Part shown: piece by piece, positions 18,694 to 31,020 of the stretch | Numbering within the stretch: position 1 is the first letter of the stretch | Layout of the letters: each line of letters begins with the position of its first letter | Source: Bosea sp. 124 | GTDB taxonomy: Bacteria; Pseudomonadota; Alphaproteobacteria; Rhizobiales; Beijerinckiaceae | DNA length: 64,000 nucleotides | Assembly: GCF_003046175.1 (NCBI RefSeq) | Contig: NZ_PZZM01000001.1 | Coordinates: 2,683,001 to 2,747,000, forward strand | Direction: 5' to 3' | The notes under the pieces: generated by a model | Seen by the model: only the letters and a program-made list of their open reading frames with translations | Database searches by the model: none | What the model was told of the DNA's origin: nothing | Translations under genes and position numbers: made by a program

Positions 18694-19437
18694 ATGTCGC
18701 AGATCACGATCCCACCGGCGGCCGACGAGGACAGCCCCAGACGCGAGCGCCGTCGCCAGCCGCTGGCCAGCGTGCCGTCCGGCCGCTCGACTGCCGCCTC
18801 GGTGGTGCAGGACGAGCTTCGCCGCGCGATCCTGGCGATGGAGATCGTGCCCGGCGCGGCGTTGGTCGAGAAGGAGTTGACCGGCCGCTTCGGCACCAGC
18901 CGAACGCCGGTGCGCGAGGCCCTGATCCGGCTGAAGGAGGAAGGTCTCGTCGAGATCTTCCCGCAAGCCGGGACCTTCGTGGCGCGGATTCCGACCGAGG
19001 CGATCCCCGAGGCCGTCTTCATCCGGCAGGCGCTGGAATGCGCGACCGTCGAGCTCGTGGCGCGGATCGGCACGGAGCAGGCCATCGCGAAGCTGGATGC
19101 GACGATCGCGCGCCAGCACGAGGCGCTGGAGGCCGGCGATCAGGAGGGGTTTCACCTTGCCGACGAGGCCTTCCACGAAACGCTGGCGACGCTCGCCGGC
19201 TATCCCGGCATCTGGAAGATCGCGCATGCCGCCAAGAGCCAGATCGATCGCTGCCGGCGCATGACCCTGCCGGTGCCCGGGCGCATGGCGATGGTGATCC
19301 GCGAGCATCTGTCGATCGTCGACGCGATCCGCCGGCATGACGGGCCGGGAGCGGAGAGTGCGATGCGCATGCATCTCGGCACGCTGCTGCCCGACCTGCT
19401 GCGGCTGCAGGAGCAAAATCCCGACTACTTCGTCTGA
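18694..19437 (+). CDS. GntR-family transcriptional regulator, FadR subfamily (FCD domain)
   Basis: This 247-aa regulator has an N-terminal winged helix at about residues 35-100 ('LVEKELTGRFGTSRTPVREALIRLKEEGLVE' region with the R-T-P-V-R-E-A-L signature) and a C-terminal all-helical FCD ligand domain with 'HLADEAFHETLATLAG' and histidines expected to bind metal. Divergent from the uronate operon and next to a palindrome, it is the probable local repressor, released by a uronate intermediate. The first ~30 residues are charged and poorly conserved, so a later start is possible. Confidence 0.88.
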   Translation: MSQITIPPAADEDSPRRERRRQPLASVPSGRSTAASVVQDELRRAILAMEIVPGAALVEKELTGRFGTSRTPVREALIRLKEEGLVEIFPQAGTFVARIPTEAIPEAVFIRQALECATVELVARIGTEQAIAKLDATIARQHEALEAGDQEGFHLADEAFHETLATLAGYPGIWKIAHAAKSQIDRCRRMTLPVPGRMAMVIREHLSIVDAIRRHDGPGAESAMRMHLGTLLPDLLRLQEQNPDYFV

Positions 19438-19541
19438 GCGTGATTCCTGCGCCGGGCTCGTCGCAAGCCGTTTTCGGCGCGCGGCTTGCTTTGGCAGGCG
19501 TCGCTATGCCCGATAGGGATGGCGCAGCCGCCGAGAGGACC

Positions 19542-20933
19542 ATGTCGATGCCCGATCCCGCCGATCTCAGCGCCGTCGAACTGCTCGACGCCTATCGCGC
19601 CAGAGCGCTCTCGCCGGTCGAGGTCACGGAGGCGGTGATTGCCCGCATCGAGGCCTGGGAGCCGCGGCTCAAGGCGCTCTATGCCTATCAACCCGAGGCG
19701 GCGCGTGCGGCGGCGAAGGCCTCCGAAATGCGCTGGATGACGGGCGAGGCGCTGCCGCTTGATGGCGTGCCCGGCACGATCAAGGAGAACATCGCGACGA
19801 AGGGCACGCCGATGCCGGTCGGCACGGCGGCGCGCGATCTCGTGCCGATGCCGGAGGATGCGCCGGTCGCGGCGCGGCTGCGGGAGGCTGGCCTCGTCAT
19901 GCTCGCCAAGACGACGATGCCGGATTACGGCATGCTCTCTTCAGGGCTGTCGAGCTTTCACGAGCTGGCGCGCAACCCCTGGGACCTGTCGAAGAATCCG
20001 GGTGGCTCGTCGGCGGGCGCGGGCGCGGCTGGAGCTGCCGGCTACGGCCCGCTCCATATCGGCACCGATATCGGCGGCTCGATCCGCCTGCCGGCGGGCT
20101 GGTGCGGGCTCGTCGGCCTGAAGCCCAGCTTCGGCCGCGTGCCGATCGATCCGAGCTATTACGGCCGTGTTGCCGGGCCGATGACCCGCACAGTCGCGGA
20201 TGCCGCGTTGATGATGCGCGAGATCTCGAAGCCCGATGCGCGCGACGGCATGAGCCTGCCGCTGCAGGAGATCGACTGGCTGTCGCTCGACATGGATTTG
20301 ACGGGGTTGCAGCTCGGCCTCCAGCTCGATCCCGGCATCGGCATCCCTGTCGAGCCGGAGACGCAGGCTGCGATCGAGGCGGCGGCCAGGGCCTTCGCGG
20401 CGGCCGGCGCGATTGTCGAGGAGGCGCCGGCCTTCCTGACGCGGGAGATGCTGGACGGGCTCGACGATTTCTGGAGCCAGCGCGCCTGGGCTGATATCGG
20501 TGCGCTGCCCGCGGAGCGGCAGGCCAGGGTGCTGCCCTACATCTTCGAATGGGCGCGGCGCGGCGAGGCTCTATCCGGCGAACGTGTCTATCGCGGCATG
20601 AGCCAGATGCTGGCGATCAAGGATGCGGCGCTGAAGCAGAGCGCGCCGTTCGACTTCGTGCTCTCGCCGGTCGCGCCGGTGCCGAGCTATGCGGCGGAGC
20701 TGGCCTCGCCGATCCATGACCCGCACCAGCCCTTCGAGCACATTGTCTTCACGCTGCCGGCCAACATGTCGGACCAGCCCTCGGTTGCAGTTCCGGCCGG
20801 GATGACCGCTGCCGGCCTGCCGATCGGTCTGCAGATCACCGGCCGGCGCTTCGACGATCTCGGCGTGCTGCGGATGGCGCGGGCGTGGGAGCAGTTGCGC
20901 CAGCCACTGCCGGATTTCCCGCGCCCGGCCTGA
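19542..20933 (+). CDS. Amidase (amidase signature family)
   Basis: This 463-aa hydrolase has the complete Lys-Ser-Ser triad: K81 in 'GTIKENIATKG', S156 in 'PGGSSAGAGA' and S180 in 'TDIGGSIRLPA', with the family spacing of 24 residues between the serines. Such enzymes hydrolyse carboxamides; the AtzF/GatA-like relatives act on varied substrates, so specificity is unknown. The ATG at 19542 follows gagagg and marks the start of homology. It is 104 bp after the GntR gene on the same strand, but a link to uronate use is not evident. Confidence 0.88.
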   Translation: MSMPDPADLSAVELLDAYRARALSPVEVTEAVIARIEAWEPRLKALYAYQPEAARAAAKASEMRWMTGEALPLDGVPGTIKENIATKGTPMPVGTAARDLVPMPEDAPVAARLREAGLVMLAKTTMPDYGMLSSGLSSFHELARNPWDLSKNPGGSSAGAGAAGAAGYGPLHIGTDIGGSIRLPAGWCGLVGLKPSFGRVPIDPSYYGRVAGPMTRTVADAALMMREISKPDARDGMSLPLQEIDWLSLDMDLTGLQLGLQLDPGIGIPVEPETQAAIEAAARAFAAAGAIVEEAPAFLTREMLDGLDDFWSQRAWADIGALPAERQARVLPYIFEWARRGEALSGERVYRGMSQMLAIKDAALKQSAPFDFVLSPVAPVPSYAAELASPIHDPHQPFEHIVFTLPANMSDQPSVAVPAGMTAAGLPIGLQITGRRFDDLGVLRMARAWEQLRQPLPDFPRPA

Positions 20934-21048
20934 GCTTCCAAGCGGCTTGTCGAGGATCGATTGGCCGGTCGAGGGTGACGGCGTGTTTTCCGGGCGCGTC
21001 AGCGGCTGATGCTTGTCGCGAAGAGTGTCGCCGCGGATATTGCCAAGC

Positions 21049-21609
21049 TCAAAACAGCGCCGTCGGCGCCAGTTGGGCGACGAACATCAGGGCCAGGGCG
21101 GCCAGGCCCAGCGCTCCACCCGTCCAGGCGAGCAGGCTGATGCCGGTGATGATCGCCGCCGAGGAGATCACGATCGCGATCTGCAAGAGGCCGGAGACGA
21201 TGTCGTATTTGTCGTCGCGGGCGCTGGAGATGTCGCGCTGCGCTTCGGCGGCCTTGGCGCGCACGATCAGCTCCTTGCGGCCTTCATTGGTCTCAGGTTC
21301 GGATTCATAGCGGGCGATCGTGGCCTTCCAGCCCTCGATGCGCTTCTGCAGGCGCTCCCGGACAATGGGGTCGGTGGCTCCGGCGAGATCGACCTCCATC
21401 GCCTCGGCTGCCGTGCGCAGCGTGGTGCCGCGAATGGTCTTGGCCTGGAAGAAGGCCCAGAGATTGGAGGCCTCGACATTCTTGGCCAGAGCGTCCTGCT
21501 CCGCGTTCTTGCCGCCGATCTCGGAGAAGGCGAGCATCAGCGCAAGGATCGCGATCAGCAGCGCGATGCGCTTGTTGCCACCTTGCGGGGTTTCGATCTC
21601 GGTCGACAT
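21049..21609 (-). CDS. DUF4337 domain-containing membrane protein
   Basis: This 186-aa protein has an N-terminal transmembrane helix ('RIALLIAILALMLAFSEIGG'), a charged, probably coiled-coil middle with 'NLWAFFQAKTIRGT', and two C-terminal helices. This layout is that of the DUF4337 family, for which no function is known. It lies 40 bp upstream-to-downstream from xerC on the same strand. The ATG start fits. Confidence 0.8.
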   Translation of the reverse strand: MSTEIETPQGGNKRIALLIAILALMLAFSEIGGKNAEQDALAKNVEASNLWAFFQAKTIRGTTLRTAAEAMEVDLAGATDPIVRERLQKRIEGWKATIARYESEPETNEGRKELIVRAKAAEAQRDISSARDDKYDIVSGLLQIAIVISSAAIITGISLLAWTGGALGLAALALMFVAQLAPTALF

Positions 21610-21649
21610 GAATCAGGCAGGCTCCGGTCGCTGGGCTCTGCGCTGTACG

Positions 21650-22621
21650 TCATTCCGCTGCGGCATCAAATGGCTTTGTTGTCCGGAAAGCTGACGCCGC
21701 GCCGGCGCGCGGATGGGCGGCGTCATAGGCCGCCATCAGCCTCGCCGAATCGATGCGGGTGTAGATCTGCGTCGTCGAGAGCGAGGCGTGGCCGAGCAGT
21801 TCCTGGATCGCGCGGAGATCGCCGCCGCGACCGAGCAGATGCGTGGCGAAGGAATGGCGCAGCGAGTGCGGCGTCGCCGATGAAGGCAGGCCGAGCGCGC
21901 CGCGCAGCCCCTCGACTGCGAGCTGGATGATGCGCGGAGAAAGCGGACCGCCCTTGGCGCCGAGAAAGAGCGGGCCGTCCGGCGGCAGGCGCCAGGGGCA
22001 GAGCGACAGATACTCGGCAATTGCCGTGACGACGACGGGCAGCACCGGGACCATGCGGGTCTTGTTGCCCTTGCCGATGACGGTGAGCGTGTCGCCGGGG
22101 CTGGCCGGGACCTGGGCGCGGGTGAGCGAGAGCGCTTCGGAGATGCGCAGGCCGCAGCCATAGAGCAGGGCCAGCACGGCGGCGTCGCGGGCGAGAATCC
22201 ATTGCTCGTGCGCCTCGCCGGCGCGGGTGTCTGCCTGGGTCACGGCCCTGGCGGCGCCGGCTTCGAGCGGGCGCGGCAGGGATTTGCCGATGCGCGGGCC
22301 CCGCGTCGCAGCAAAAGCTGCGGCCTTCAGCTTGCCGGTGCGCTCGCCGAAACGGGCGAGCGAGCGCAGTGCAGCGAGCTGGCGCATCAGGGTGCGGTTG
22401 CCGACGCCGTCGCGGCGGCGCCGGCCGAGAAAGGCGCGCAGATCCGCGGGCTTGAGAGTGGCGATGTCGGATAGCGAGGGGGCGCCGCCGAGATGCTCGG
22501 TCAGGAAGACGGCGAACTGGCGCAGATCGCGGCCATAGGCTTCGAGCGTCTTCGGCGAGAGCCGGCGCTCATGGGCGAGATGGCCGAGCCAGTCGCGGGT
22601 CAGGGTGTCGAAATCGGTCAC
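21650..22621 (-). CDS. xerC: Tyrosine recombinase XerC
   Basis: This 323-aa site-specific recombinase has an N-terminal SAM-like DNA-binding domain (residues ~1-105) and a C-terminal catalytic domain with the full set: R159 in 'CGLRISEAL', K184 in 'IGKGNKTRM', H252 and R255 in 'HSLRHSFATHLL', H278 in 'LLGHASLSTT' and nucleophile Y287 in 'IYTRI'. XerC acts with XerD to resolve chromosome dimers at dif. The chromosomal setting near priA, with no phage genes, argues for the housekeeping recombinase rather than an integrase. Confidence 0.93.
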   Translation of the reverse strand: MTDFDTLTRDWLGHLAHERRLSPKTLEAYGRDLRQFAVFLTEHLGGAPSLSDIATLKPADLRAFLGRRRRDGVGNRTLMRQLAALRSLARFGERTGKLKAAAFAATRGPRIGKSLPRPLEAGAARAVTQADTRAGEAHEQWILARDAAVLALLYGCGLRISEALSLTRAQVPASPGDTLTVIGKGNKTRMVPVLPVVVTAIAEYLSLCPWRLPPDGPLFLGAKGGPLSPRIIQLAVEGLRGALGLPSSATPHSLRHSFATHLLGRGGDLRAIQELLGHASLSTTQIYTRIDSARLMAAYDAAHPRAGAASAFRTTKPFDAAAE

Positions 22622-22640
22622 GGATGCATGCGTCCTCAGC

Positions 22641-22733
22641 CGTCATGGTCGGGCTTGTCCCGACCATCCACGTCTTTGCTGGTCGAGACCTGTGTTCAAG
22701 ACGTGGATGCTCGCCACAAGGGCGAGCATGACG
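22641..22733. repeat. Three-arm palindromic repeat element, copy 2 (best preserved)
   Basis: Outer cgtcat (22641-22646) pairs with atgacg (22728-22733). Inside are three perfect stems set end to end: atggtcggg / cccgaccat (loop cttgt), atccacgtctt / aagacgtggat (21-nt loop), and atgctcgcc / ggcgagcat (loop acaag). Neighbouring stems share the AT dinucleotide at each junction. The element fills the gap between the xerC start and the downstream small secreted-protein gene. Confidence 0.8.
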
Positions 22734-22783
22734 GGTCTGCCTTAACACCGTGCGAATCAATGTCGGCTGCCGGCCATGCGTCG

Positions 22784-23134
22784 CTACGCCCTGGGACAGG
22801 CGAAGGGCATGAAGGTGCTGGCCATGCCCTGGTTCATGCCCATGATGACCATGACATTGGCGAGGTTCAGCTCCTCGGCGCTGCGCGGGCAGACCTCGCC
22901 CTTGATGCTGCAGCCGGAGACGAGGAAGGCCTCGTGGGCGTCGAGAAAGGGCTGGCCGAGCCCCTTGCGCCCGAACTTCGTCAGCGCCTCGGCATAGGCC
23001 CTGGTGTAGCGCTCGCATTTGATCGCCGGCCAGTTCTCCGGCGGCTTTGGCTGGGCGAGGCCTTGCGTTGCGGGACCGAGGATGAGGCCGGCCGCGAAAG
23101 CAAGCCGGACCAGATGGGGACAGGTTCTCGTCAT
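22784..23134 (-). CDS. Small secreted hypothetical protein
   Basis: This 116-aa protein has a signal peptide (residues ~1-27, cleavage near 'TQGLAQ') and a mature domain with four cysteines ('AIKCERYTRAY', 'VSGCSIKGEVCPRS', 'MPFACPR') that could form two disulfides. I do not recognise a characterised family. The ATG at 23134 is chosen because it puts the signal peptide at the N-terminus. It lies divergently from priA, 134 bp away. Confidence 0.7.
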   Translation of the reverse strand: MTRTCPHLVRLAFAAGLILGPATQGLAQPKPPENWPAIKCERYTRAYAEALTKFGRKGLGQPFLDAHEAFLVSGCSIKGEVCPRSAEELNLANVMVIMGMNQGMASTFMPFACPRA

Positions 23135-23268
23135 GGCTCGCTCGTCAACTCGGCTGGTGGATGATTGCGCGACGGTGCCCTCACCGACAGGGTCGCAGAA
23201 ATCAGGCGATCGGGGCAATGCCAAGGCAGGCGGTTGTCGCTCCCGGCGCGAGGGGCTAGGCAGGCGCC

Positions 23269-25455
23269 ATGAGCGGCGATGCGGAGCAGACGGCGGAAGG
23301 CGGCACGGTCGATGTGCTGATCCCGCTCGGGCTCGACCAGGCCTACAGCTATGCCGTGCCGCCCGGGCTGGTGCTGGCGCCGGGCGACGTCGTGCAGGTG
23401 CCGCTGGGGCCGCGCGAGACGGTCGGCGTCGTCTGGGAAATGGGCTCCGGGCGCGGCGGCAATCTCAAGAAGGTCACGGCCAGGCTCGACATGCCGCCGC
23501 TCGATGGCGCGCTGATGAAGCTGGTCGACTGGGTGGCCTGGTACACGCTGGCGCCGAAGGGCTCGGTGCTGGCGCTGGCTTTGCGTCGCCCGCCCGACGA
23601 CACGCCGGAGCGGCCCAGGCTGGGCATCCGTCTCGTCGGCGCCCCTCCCGCCCGGATGACGCCGGCGCGCGCGCGGGCCATCGCTGCGGCTGCGGGCGGC
23701 CTGCTTACAGCTAAGAGCGCGCTGGCGGAAGCGGCTTCGGTCAGCGCGGCGGTGATCGATTCCCTCGTCGATGCCGGCACCTTCACGGTCGAGCCCCTGC
23801 CGCGCGATGCGGTCGCGGCGATGCCCGACCCGGACCATGCCAGGCCGGCATTGTCCGAAGATCAGGCGGCGGCGGCGGATGCGCTGGTCGCCTCGGTCAA
23901 GGCCGAGAGCTATGGCGTGACGCTGCTCGAAGGCGTCACCGGCTCGGGCAAGACGGAGGTCTATTTCGAGGCGGTGGCGGAGGCCATCAGGCTCGGCCGT
24001 CAGAGCCTGATCCTGATGCCCGAGATCGCGCTGACGGCGCAGTTCATCGACCGTTTCGAGGCGCGCTTCGGCGTCAGGCCGGGCTTATGGCATTCGGCGG
24101 TGACCGGACGCCGGCGCGAGCGGCTGCAGGCGGCGATCGCCAACGGTGAGGCGAAGGTGGTCGCAGGCGCGCGCTCGGCGCTCTTCCTGCCTTACAGGGA
24201 TCTCGGGCTGATCGTCGTCGATGAAGAGCATGAGGCCGCCTACAAGCAGGAGGATGGCGTCGCCTATCATGCCCGCGACATGGCGGTGGTGCGCGGGCGC
24301 ATCGAGAACGCGCCCGTGATCCTGACCTCGGCGACGCCCTCGCTGGAGACGCGGGTCAATGCCGAGCGCGGCCGCTATGTCCATCTCAAGCTTCCGGAGC
24401 GTTTCGGCGGTCGCAGCCTGCCGACGCTCGGCCTCGTCGATCTGCGCCAGGACAAGCCGCCGCGCGGACGCTGGATTTCCGACGCGCTGGCCAAGGCGAT
24501 GGCGGTCAATCTGGAGGCCGGCGAGCAGACTTTGCTGTTCCTGAACCGGCGGGGCTATGCGCCGCTGACCTTGTGTCGCGACTGCGGGCATCGCTTCCAA
24601 TGCCCGAACTGCTCGGCCTGGCTGGTCGACCATCGTTTTCGGCGGGCGCTGGTCTGCCATCATTGCGGCCATGTCGAGCGCCGGCCGAACGAGTGTCCGC
24701 AATGTCATGCCGCTGACAGCCTGACGGCCTGTGGGCCGGGCGTCGAGCGATTGGCCGAGGAGGTGGCGACCTTGTTCCCGCAGGCGCGGGGCATCGTTTT
24801 GTCGAGTGACTTTCCCGGCGGCACCGAGCGGCTGAAGCAGGAGCTGATGGCGGTCGCATCCGGCGAGTTCGATATCGTCATCGGCACGCAGCTCGTCGCC
24901 AAGGGCCACAACTTTCCGGGCATGACGCTGGTCGGGGTGGTCGATGCCGATCTCGGCCTGACCTCGGGCGATCCGCGTGCGGCCGAGCGCACCTTCCAGG
25001 TGCTGAGGCAGGTGACGGGCCGGGCCGGGCGGGGCGAAAGGCCGGGCCGGGCCCTGCTGCAGACGCATGACCCGTCGCATCCCGTGCTGAAGGCTCTGGT
25101 CTCCGGCGACCCGGAGCGGTTTTATGCCGCAGAGGCGGCGTCGCGGGAGGCGGCCGGCCTGCCGCCCTTCGGCCGGCTCGCGGGCCTGATCATCTCCGCC
25201 AACAGCCAGGCCGAGGCGGAAGGTCATGCGCGGACGCTGGCACGCTGTGCGCAAGCACCGGACGGCGTCAGCGTGCTCGGGCCGGCGGAAGCGCCGCTCG
25301 CCGTGCTGCGCGGGCGCCATCGCATGCGCCTGATCGTGAAAACGGAGCGCGAGGTGAATCTTCAGGATTACCTGCGCGCATGGTTGAAGCGCGGCGGCAA
25401 ACCCAAGGGCTCGGTCAGGGTCGCAGTCGATGTCGATCCGCAGAGCTTCCTGTGA
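23269..25455 (+). CDS. priA: Primosomal protein N' (replication restart helicase PriA)
   Basis: This 728-aa helicase reloads the replisome at stalled forks. It has an N-terminal 3'-end-binding domain, Walker A 'GVTGSGKTE' (residues 222-230), Walker B DEEH at 318-321, and a zinc region with four CxxC pairs (CRDC, CPNC, CHHC, CPQC) between about residues 440 and 490. Motif VI region 'QVTGRAGRGERPG' follows. Length and motif order match PriA. It lies 229 bp before atpH; that gap probably holds the ATP synthase promoter. Confidence 0.96.
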   Translation: MSGDAEQTAEGGTVDVLIPLGLDQAYSYAVPPGLVLAPGDVVQVPLGPRETVGVVWEMGSGRGGNLKKVTARLDMPPLDGALMKLVDWVAWYTLAPKGSVLALALRRPPDDTPERPRLGIRLVGAPPARMTPARARAIAAAAGGLLTAKSALAEAASVSAAVIDSLVDAGTFTVEPLPRDAVAAMPDPDHARPALSEDQAAAADALVASVKAESYGVTLLEGVTGSGKTEVYFEAVAEAIRLGRQSLILMPEIALTAQFIDRFEARFGVRPGLWHSAVTGRRRERLQAAIANGEAKVVAGARSALFLPYRDLGLIVVDEEHEAAYKQEDGVAYHARDMAVVRGRIENAPVILTSATPSLETRVNAERGRYVHLKLPERFGGRSLPTLGLVDLRQDKPPRGRWISDALAKAMAVNLEAGEQTLLFLNRRGYAPLTLCRDCGHRFQCPNCSAWLVDHRFRRALVCHHCGHVERRPNECPQCHAADSLTACGPGVERLAEEVATLFPQARGIVLSSDFPGGTERLKQELMAVASGEFDIVIGTQLVAKGHNFPGMTLVGVVDADLGLTSGDPRAAERTFQVLRQVTGRAGRGERPGRALLQTHDPSHPVLKALVSGDPERFYAAEAASREAAGLPPFGRLAGLIISANSQAEAEGHARTLARCAQAPDGVSVLGPAEAPLAVLRGRHRMRLIVKTEREVNLQDYLRAWLKRGGKPKGSVRVAVDVDPQSFL

Positions 25456-25684
25456 ACATGTCAGCCTCCCTTTGAACGACTGAAAGGACGGGCAAAACCC
25501 GGCCTTCGATCGCCATCAACGGATTGCGCGCCCCAGAACCACATGCTAGTGCACCGCCACATTTAGGTCGCGAAGCCGTCTTGCTGGTTTCTCGCCCGTG
25601 ATACATCGCAGCGCCAGGACATCGCACTCCACCCTTGCTGAGAGGGTCGCCGGGAGCAGTCCTTTGAAACGAGAGACGTGACGC

Positions 25685-26253
25685 GTGGCTGAAGGCGGAT
25701 CGCAGGGATCATTGGTTTCGGGCGTAGCCGGTCGCTACGCCACGGCCCTTTTCGAGTTGGCCGAAGAGGCCAACGCCATTGACGCCGTCTCCGCCGATCT
25801 CGACAGCTTTTCGGCAATGCTCGCCGAGAGCGAAGATCTGCGCCGCCTGGTCGGCAGCCCGGCCTTCTCGGCCGAAGAGCAGACCGGCGCGATCAAGGCG
25901 GTTCTCGCTTCCGCCAAGATTTCCGGCATCGCCGCCAACTTCATCGGTCTCGTCGCCAGCAAGCGCCGCCTTTTCGCGCTGCCGGGCATGATCGCCGGCT
26001 ACAAGGCTCTCGTCGCCGAAGCCAAGGGCATCGTCAGCGCCGAGGTCACGCTCGCCGAGGCGCCCGCGCCCAAGAGGGTCGAGGAAATCCGCGCTGCGCT
26101 CGCCGCCGTCGCGGGCAAGGCTGTCGATGTCGCGATCAAGATCGATCCGGCGCTGATCGGCGGGCTCGTCGTCAAGATGGGCTCCCGCATGGTCGACGCC
26201 TCGCTGAAAACCAAGCTCAATTCAATTCGTCTTGCCATGAAAGAGGTCGGCTG

Positions 26254-26254
<1 letters not shown>
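25685..26254 (+). CDS. atpH: F0F1 ATP synthase subunit delta
   Basis: This 189-aa delta subunit joins the F1 head to the peripheral stalk. The N-terminal '[17 protein letters not shown]' and the C-terminal '[26 protein letters not shown]' pattern are diagnostic. The GTG start at 25685 follows gaaacgagag. It is first in atpHAGDC; the F0 genes are not in the window, as is usual for alphaproteobacteria. The stop overlaps the atpA start (TGATG). Confidence 0.95.
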
Positions 26255-27783
<1,529 letters not shown>

Positions 27784-27784
27784 T

Positions 27785-27869
27785 CGTCATTGCGAGCGCA
27801 GCGGGGCAATCCAGCCTCGCCGCGCACCTGCTCTGGATTGCTTCGTCGCCGCGCTTCCCGCAGGTGACG
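27785..27869. repeat. Three-arm palindromic repeat element, copy 3, within the atp operon
   Basis: It begins cgtcat and ends gtgacg (a mutated atgacg). The inner stems are attgc / gcaat and a perfect caatccag / ctggattg with an 18-nt loop; the third arm is degraded. It occupies most of the 105-bp gap between atpA and atpG. The gcgagcg...gcaatccag text resembles palindromic repeats common in related genomes. Confidence 0.6.
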
Positions 27870-27888
27870 GGTAGGAGATCAAGACCGG

Positions 27889-30286
<2,398 letters not shown>

Positions 30287-30291
30287 TGACC

Positions 30292-30374
30292 CGTCATTCC
30301 CGGGCTTGACCCGGGAATCTCTGGACGAGAACAAACTGGTTTCCGAGATGGTCGGGTCGAGCCCGACCATGACG
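30292..30374. repeat. Three-arm palindromic repeat element, copy 4, within the atp operon
   Basis: Outer cgtcat (30292-30297) and atgacg (30369-30374) enclose attcccggg / cccgggaat (loop cttga), a short atctc / gagat arm and atggtcggg / cccgaccat (loop tcgag). This is the same architecture as the copy at 22641. It starts 6 bp after the atpD stop and ends 19 bp before atpC, leaving room for the atpC ribosome-binding site (ggggaga). Confidence 0.78.
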
Positions 30375-30393
30375 AGCCGGGGAGAAAGCACCG

Positions 30394-30807
30394 ATGGCCA
30401 CCTTCAAGTTCGAACTCGTCTCGCCCGAGCGCATCCTGTTCTCGGGGGATGTCGTCAGCGTCATCGTTCCCTCCTGCGAGGGTGAGATGACCGTGCTGGC
30501 CGGCCATGCGCCGCTGGTCGCGACGCTGAAGGCGGGCATCGTCTTCGTCCAGACGACCGACAACAACGGCAAGGAATTCTTCGTCAATGGCGGTCTCGTC
30601 GAGATCAATGCCGCCTCGACGACGATCCTGGCCGAGCAGGGCCGTTTCCTCGAGGATGTCGACGTCGCCGTGCTCGATCAGGAAATCCTGACGGCCGAGA
30701 CCAAGCTCACCGGCTCACATGATGAGGACGAGCAGAAGCGCCTGCATGATACGCTGGTGCAACTGCGCGAGTTCAAGCACGTCTTCGAGACCCGCAAGGC
30801 GGCGTAA
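30394..30807 (+). CDS. atpC: F0F1 ATP synthase subunit epsilon
   Basis: This 137-aa subunit sits at the base of the F1 shaft and modulates ATPase activity. The N-terminal beta-sandwich is clear ('FELVSPERILFSGDVVSVIVPSCEGEMTVLAGHAPLVATL' region) and is followed by a short C-terminal helical part. It is last in atpHAGDC; a rho-independent terminator lies 116 bp downstream. Confidence 0.95.
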   Translation: MATFKFELVSPERILFSGDVVSVIVPSCEGEMTVLAGHAPLVATLKAGIVFVQTTDNNGKEFFVNGGLVEINAASTTILAEQGRFLEDVDVAVLDQEILTAETKLTGSHDEDEQKRLHDTLVQLREFKHVFETRKAA

Positions 30808-30812
30808 GTTTC

Positions 30813-30896
30813 CCTTCTCCCCACCAAGATCGTGCTTGTCCGATCTTGGAAGATGTAATGTTCATGTCGGATATATCCGACATGGGTCGGAGAAGG
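30813..30896. repeat. Three-arm palindromic element with a 22-bp perfect palindrome
   Basis: Outer ccttctcc (30813-30820) pairs with ggagaagg (30889-30896). Inside are a perfect 9-bp stem ccaagatcg / cgatcttgg (30824-30849, 8-nt loop) and a perfect 22-bp palindrome running from 30863 to 30884 (centre gatatatc). The sequence differs from the cgtcat family but the nested design is similar. It begins 5 bp after the atpC stop. Confidence 0.75.
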
Positions 30897-30922
30897 TGTC
30901 TGCATCACAGACGGATGAGAGA

Positions 30923-30952
30923 AGGGTCGCGATAGCGGCCCTTTTTGTTTGT
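30923..30952 (+). terminator. Rho-independent terminator of the atp operon
   Basis: An 8-bp stem agggtcgc / gcggccct (one G-U pair) with loop gata is followed directly by ctttttgttt, a proper T tract. It lies 116 bp after the atpC stop and is the only canonical intrinsic terminator I found in the window. Confidence 0.85.
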
Positions 30953-31020
30953 GGACAGAGATCTTTCCCTCATCCGTCAGCGCTTCGTACTGCCACCTTC
31001 TCTCCTATGGGGAGAAGGCA

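Noticed and set aside
21650..22621. The tyrosine recombinase as a phage or island integrase
   Set aside because: Size, motif spacing and housekeeping context near priA fit XerC; no mobile-element genes are nearby.
25456..25684. A riboswitch or small RNA in the region before atpH
   Set aside because: I found no recognisable riboswitch core or strong terminator hairpin; it probably holds only the atp promoter.
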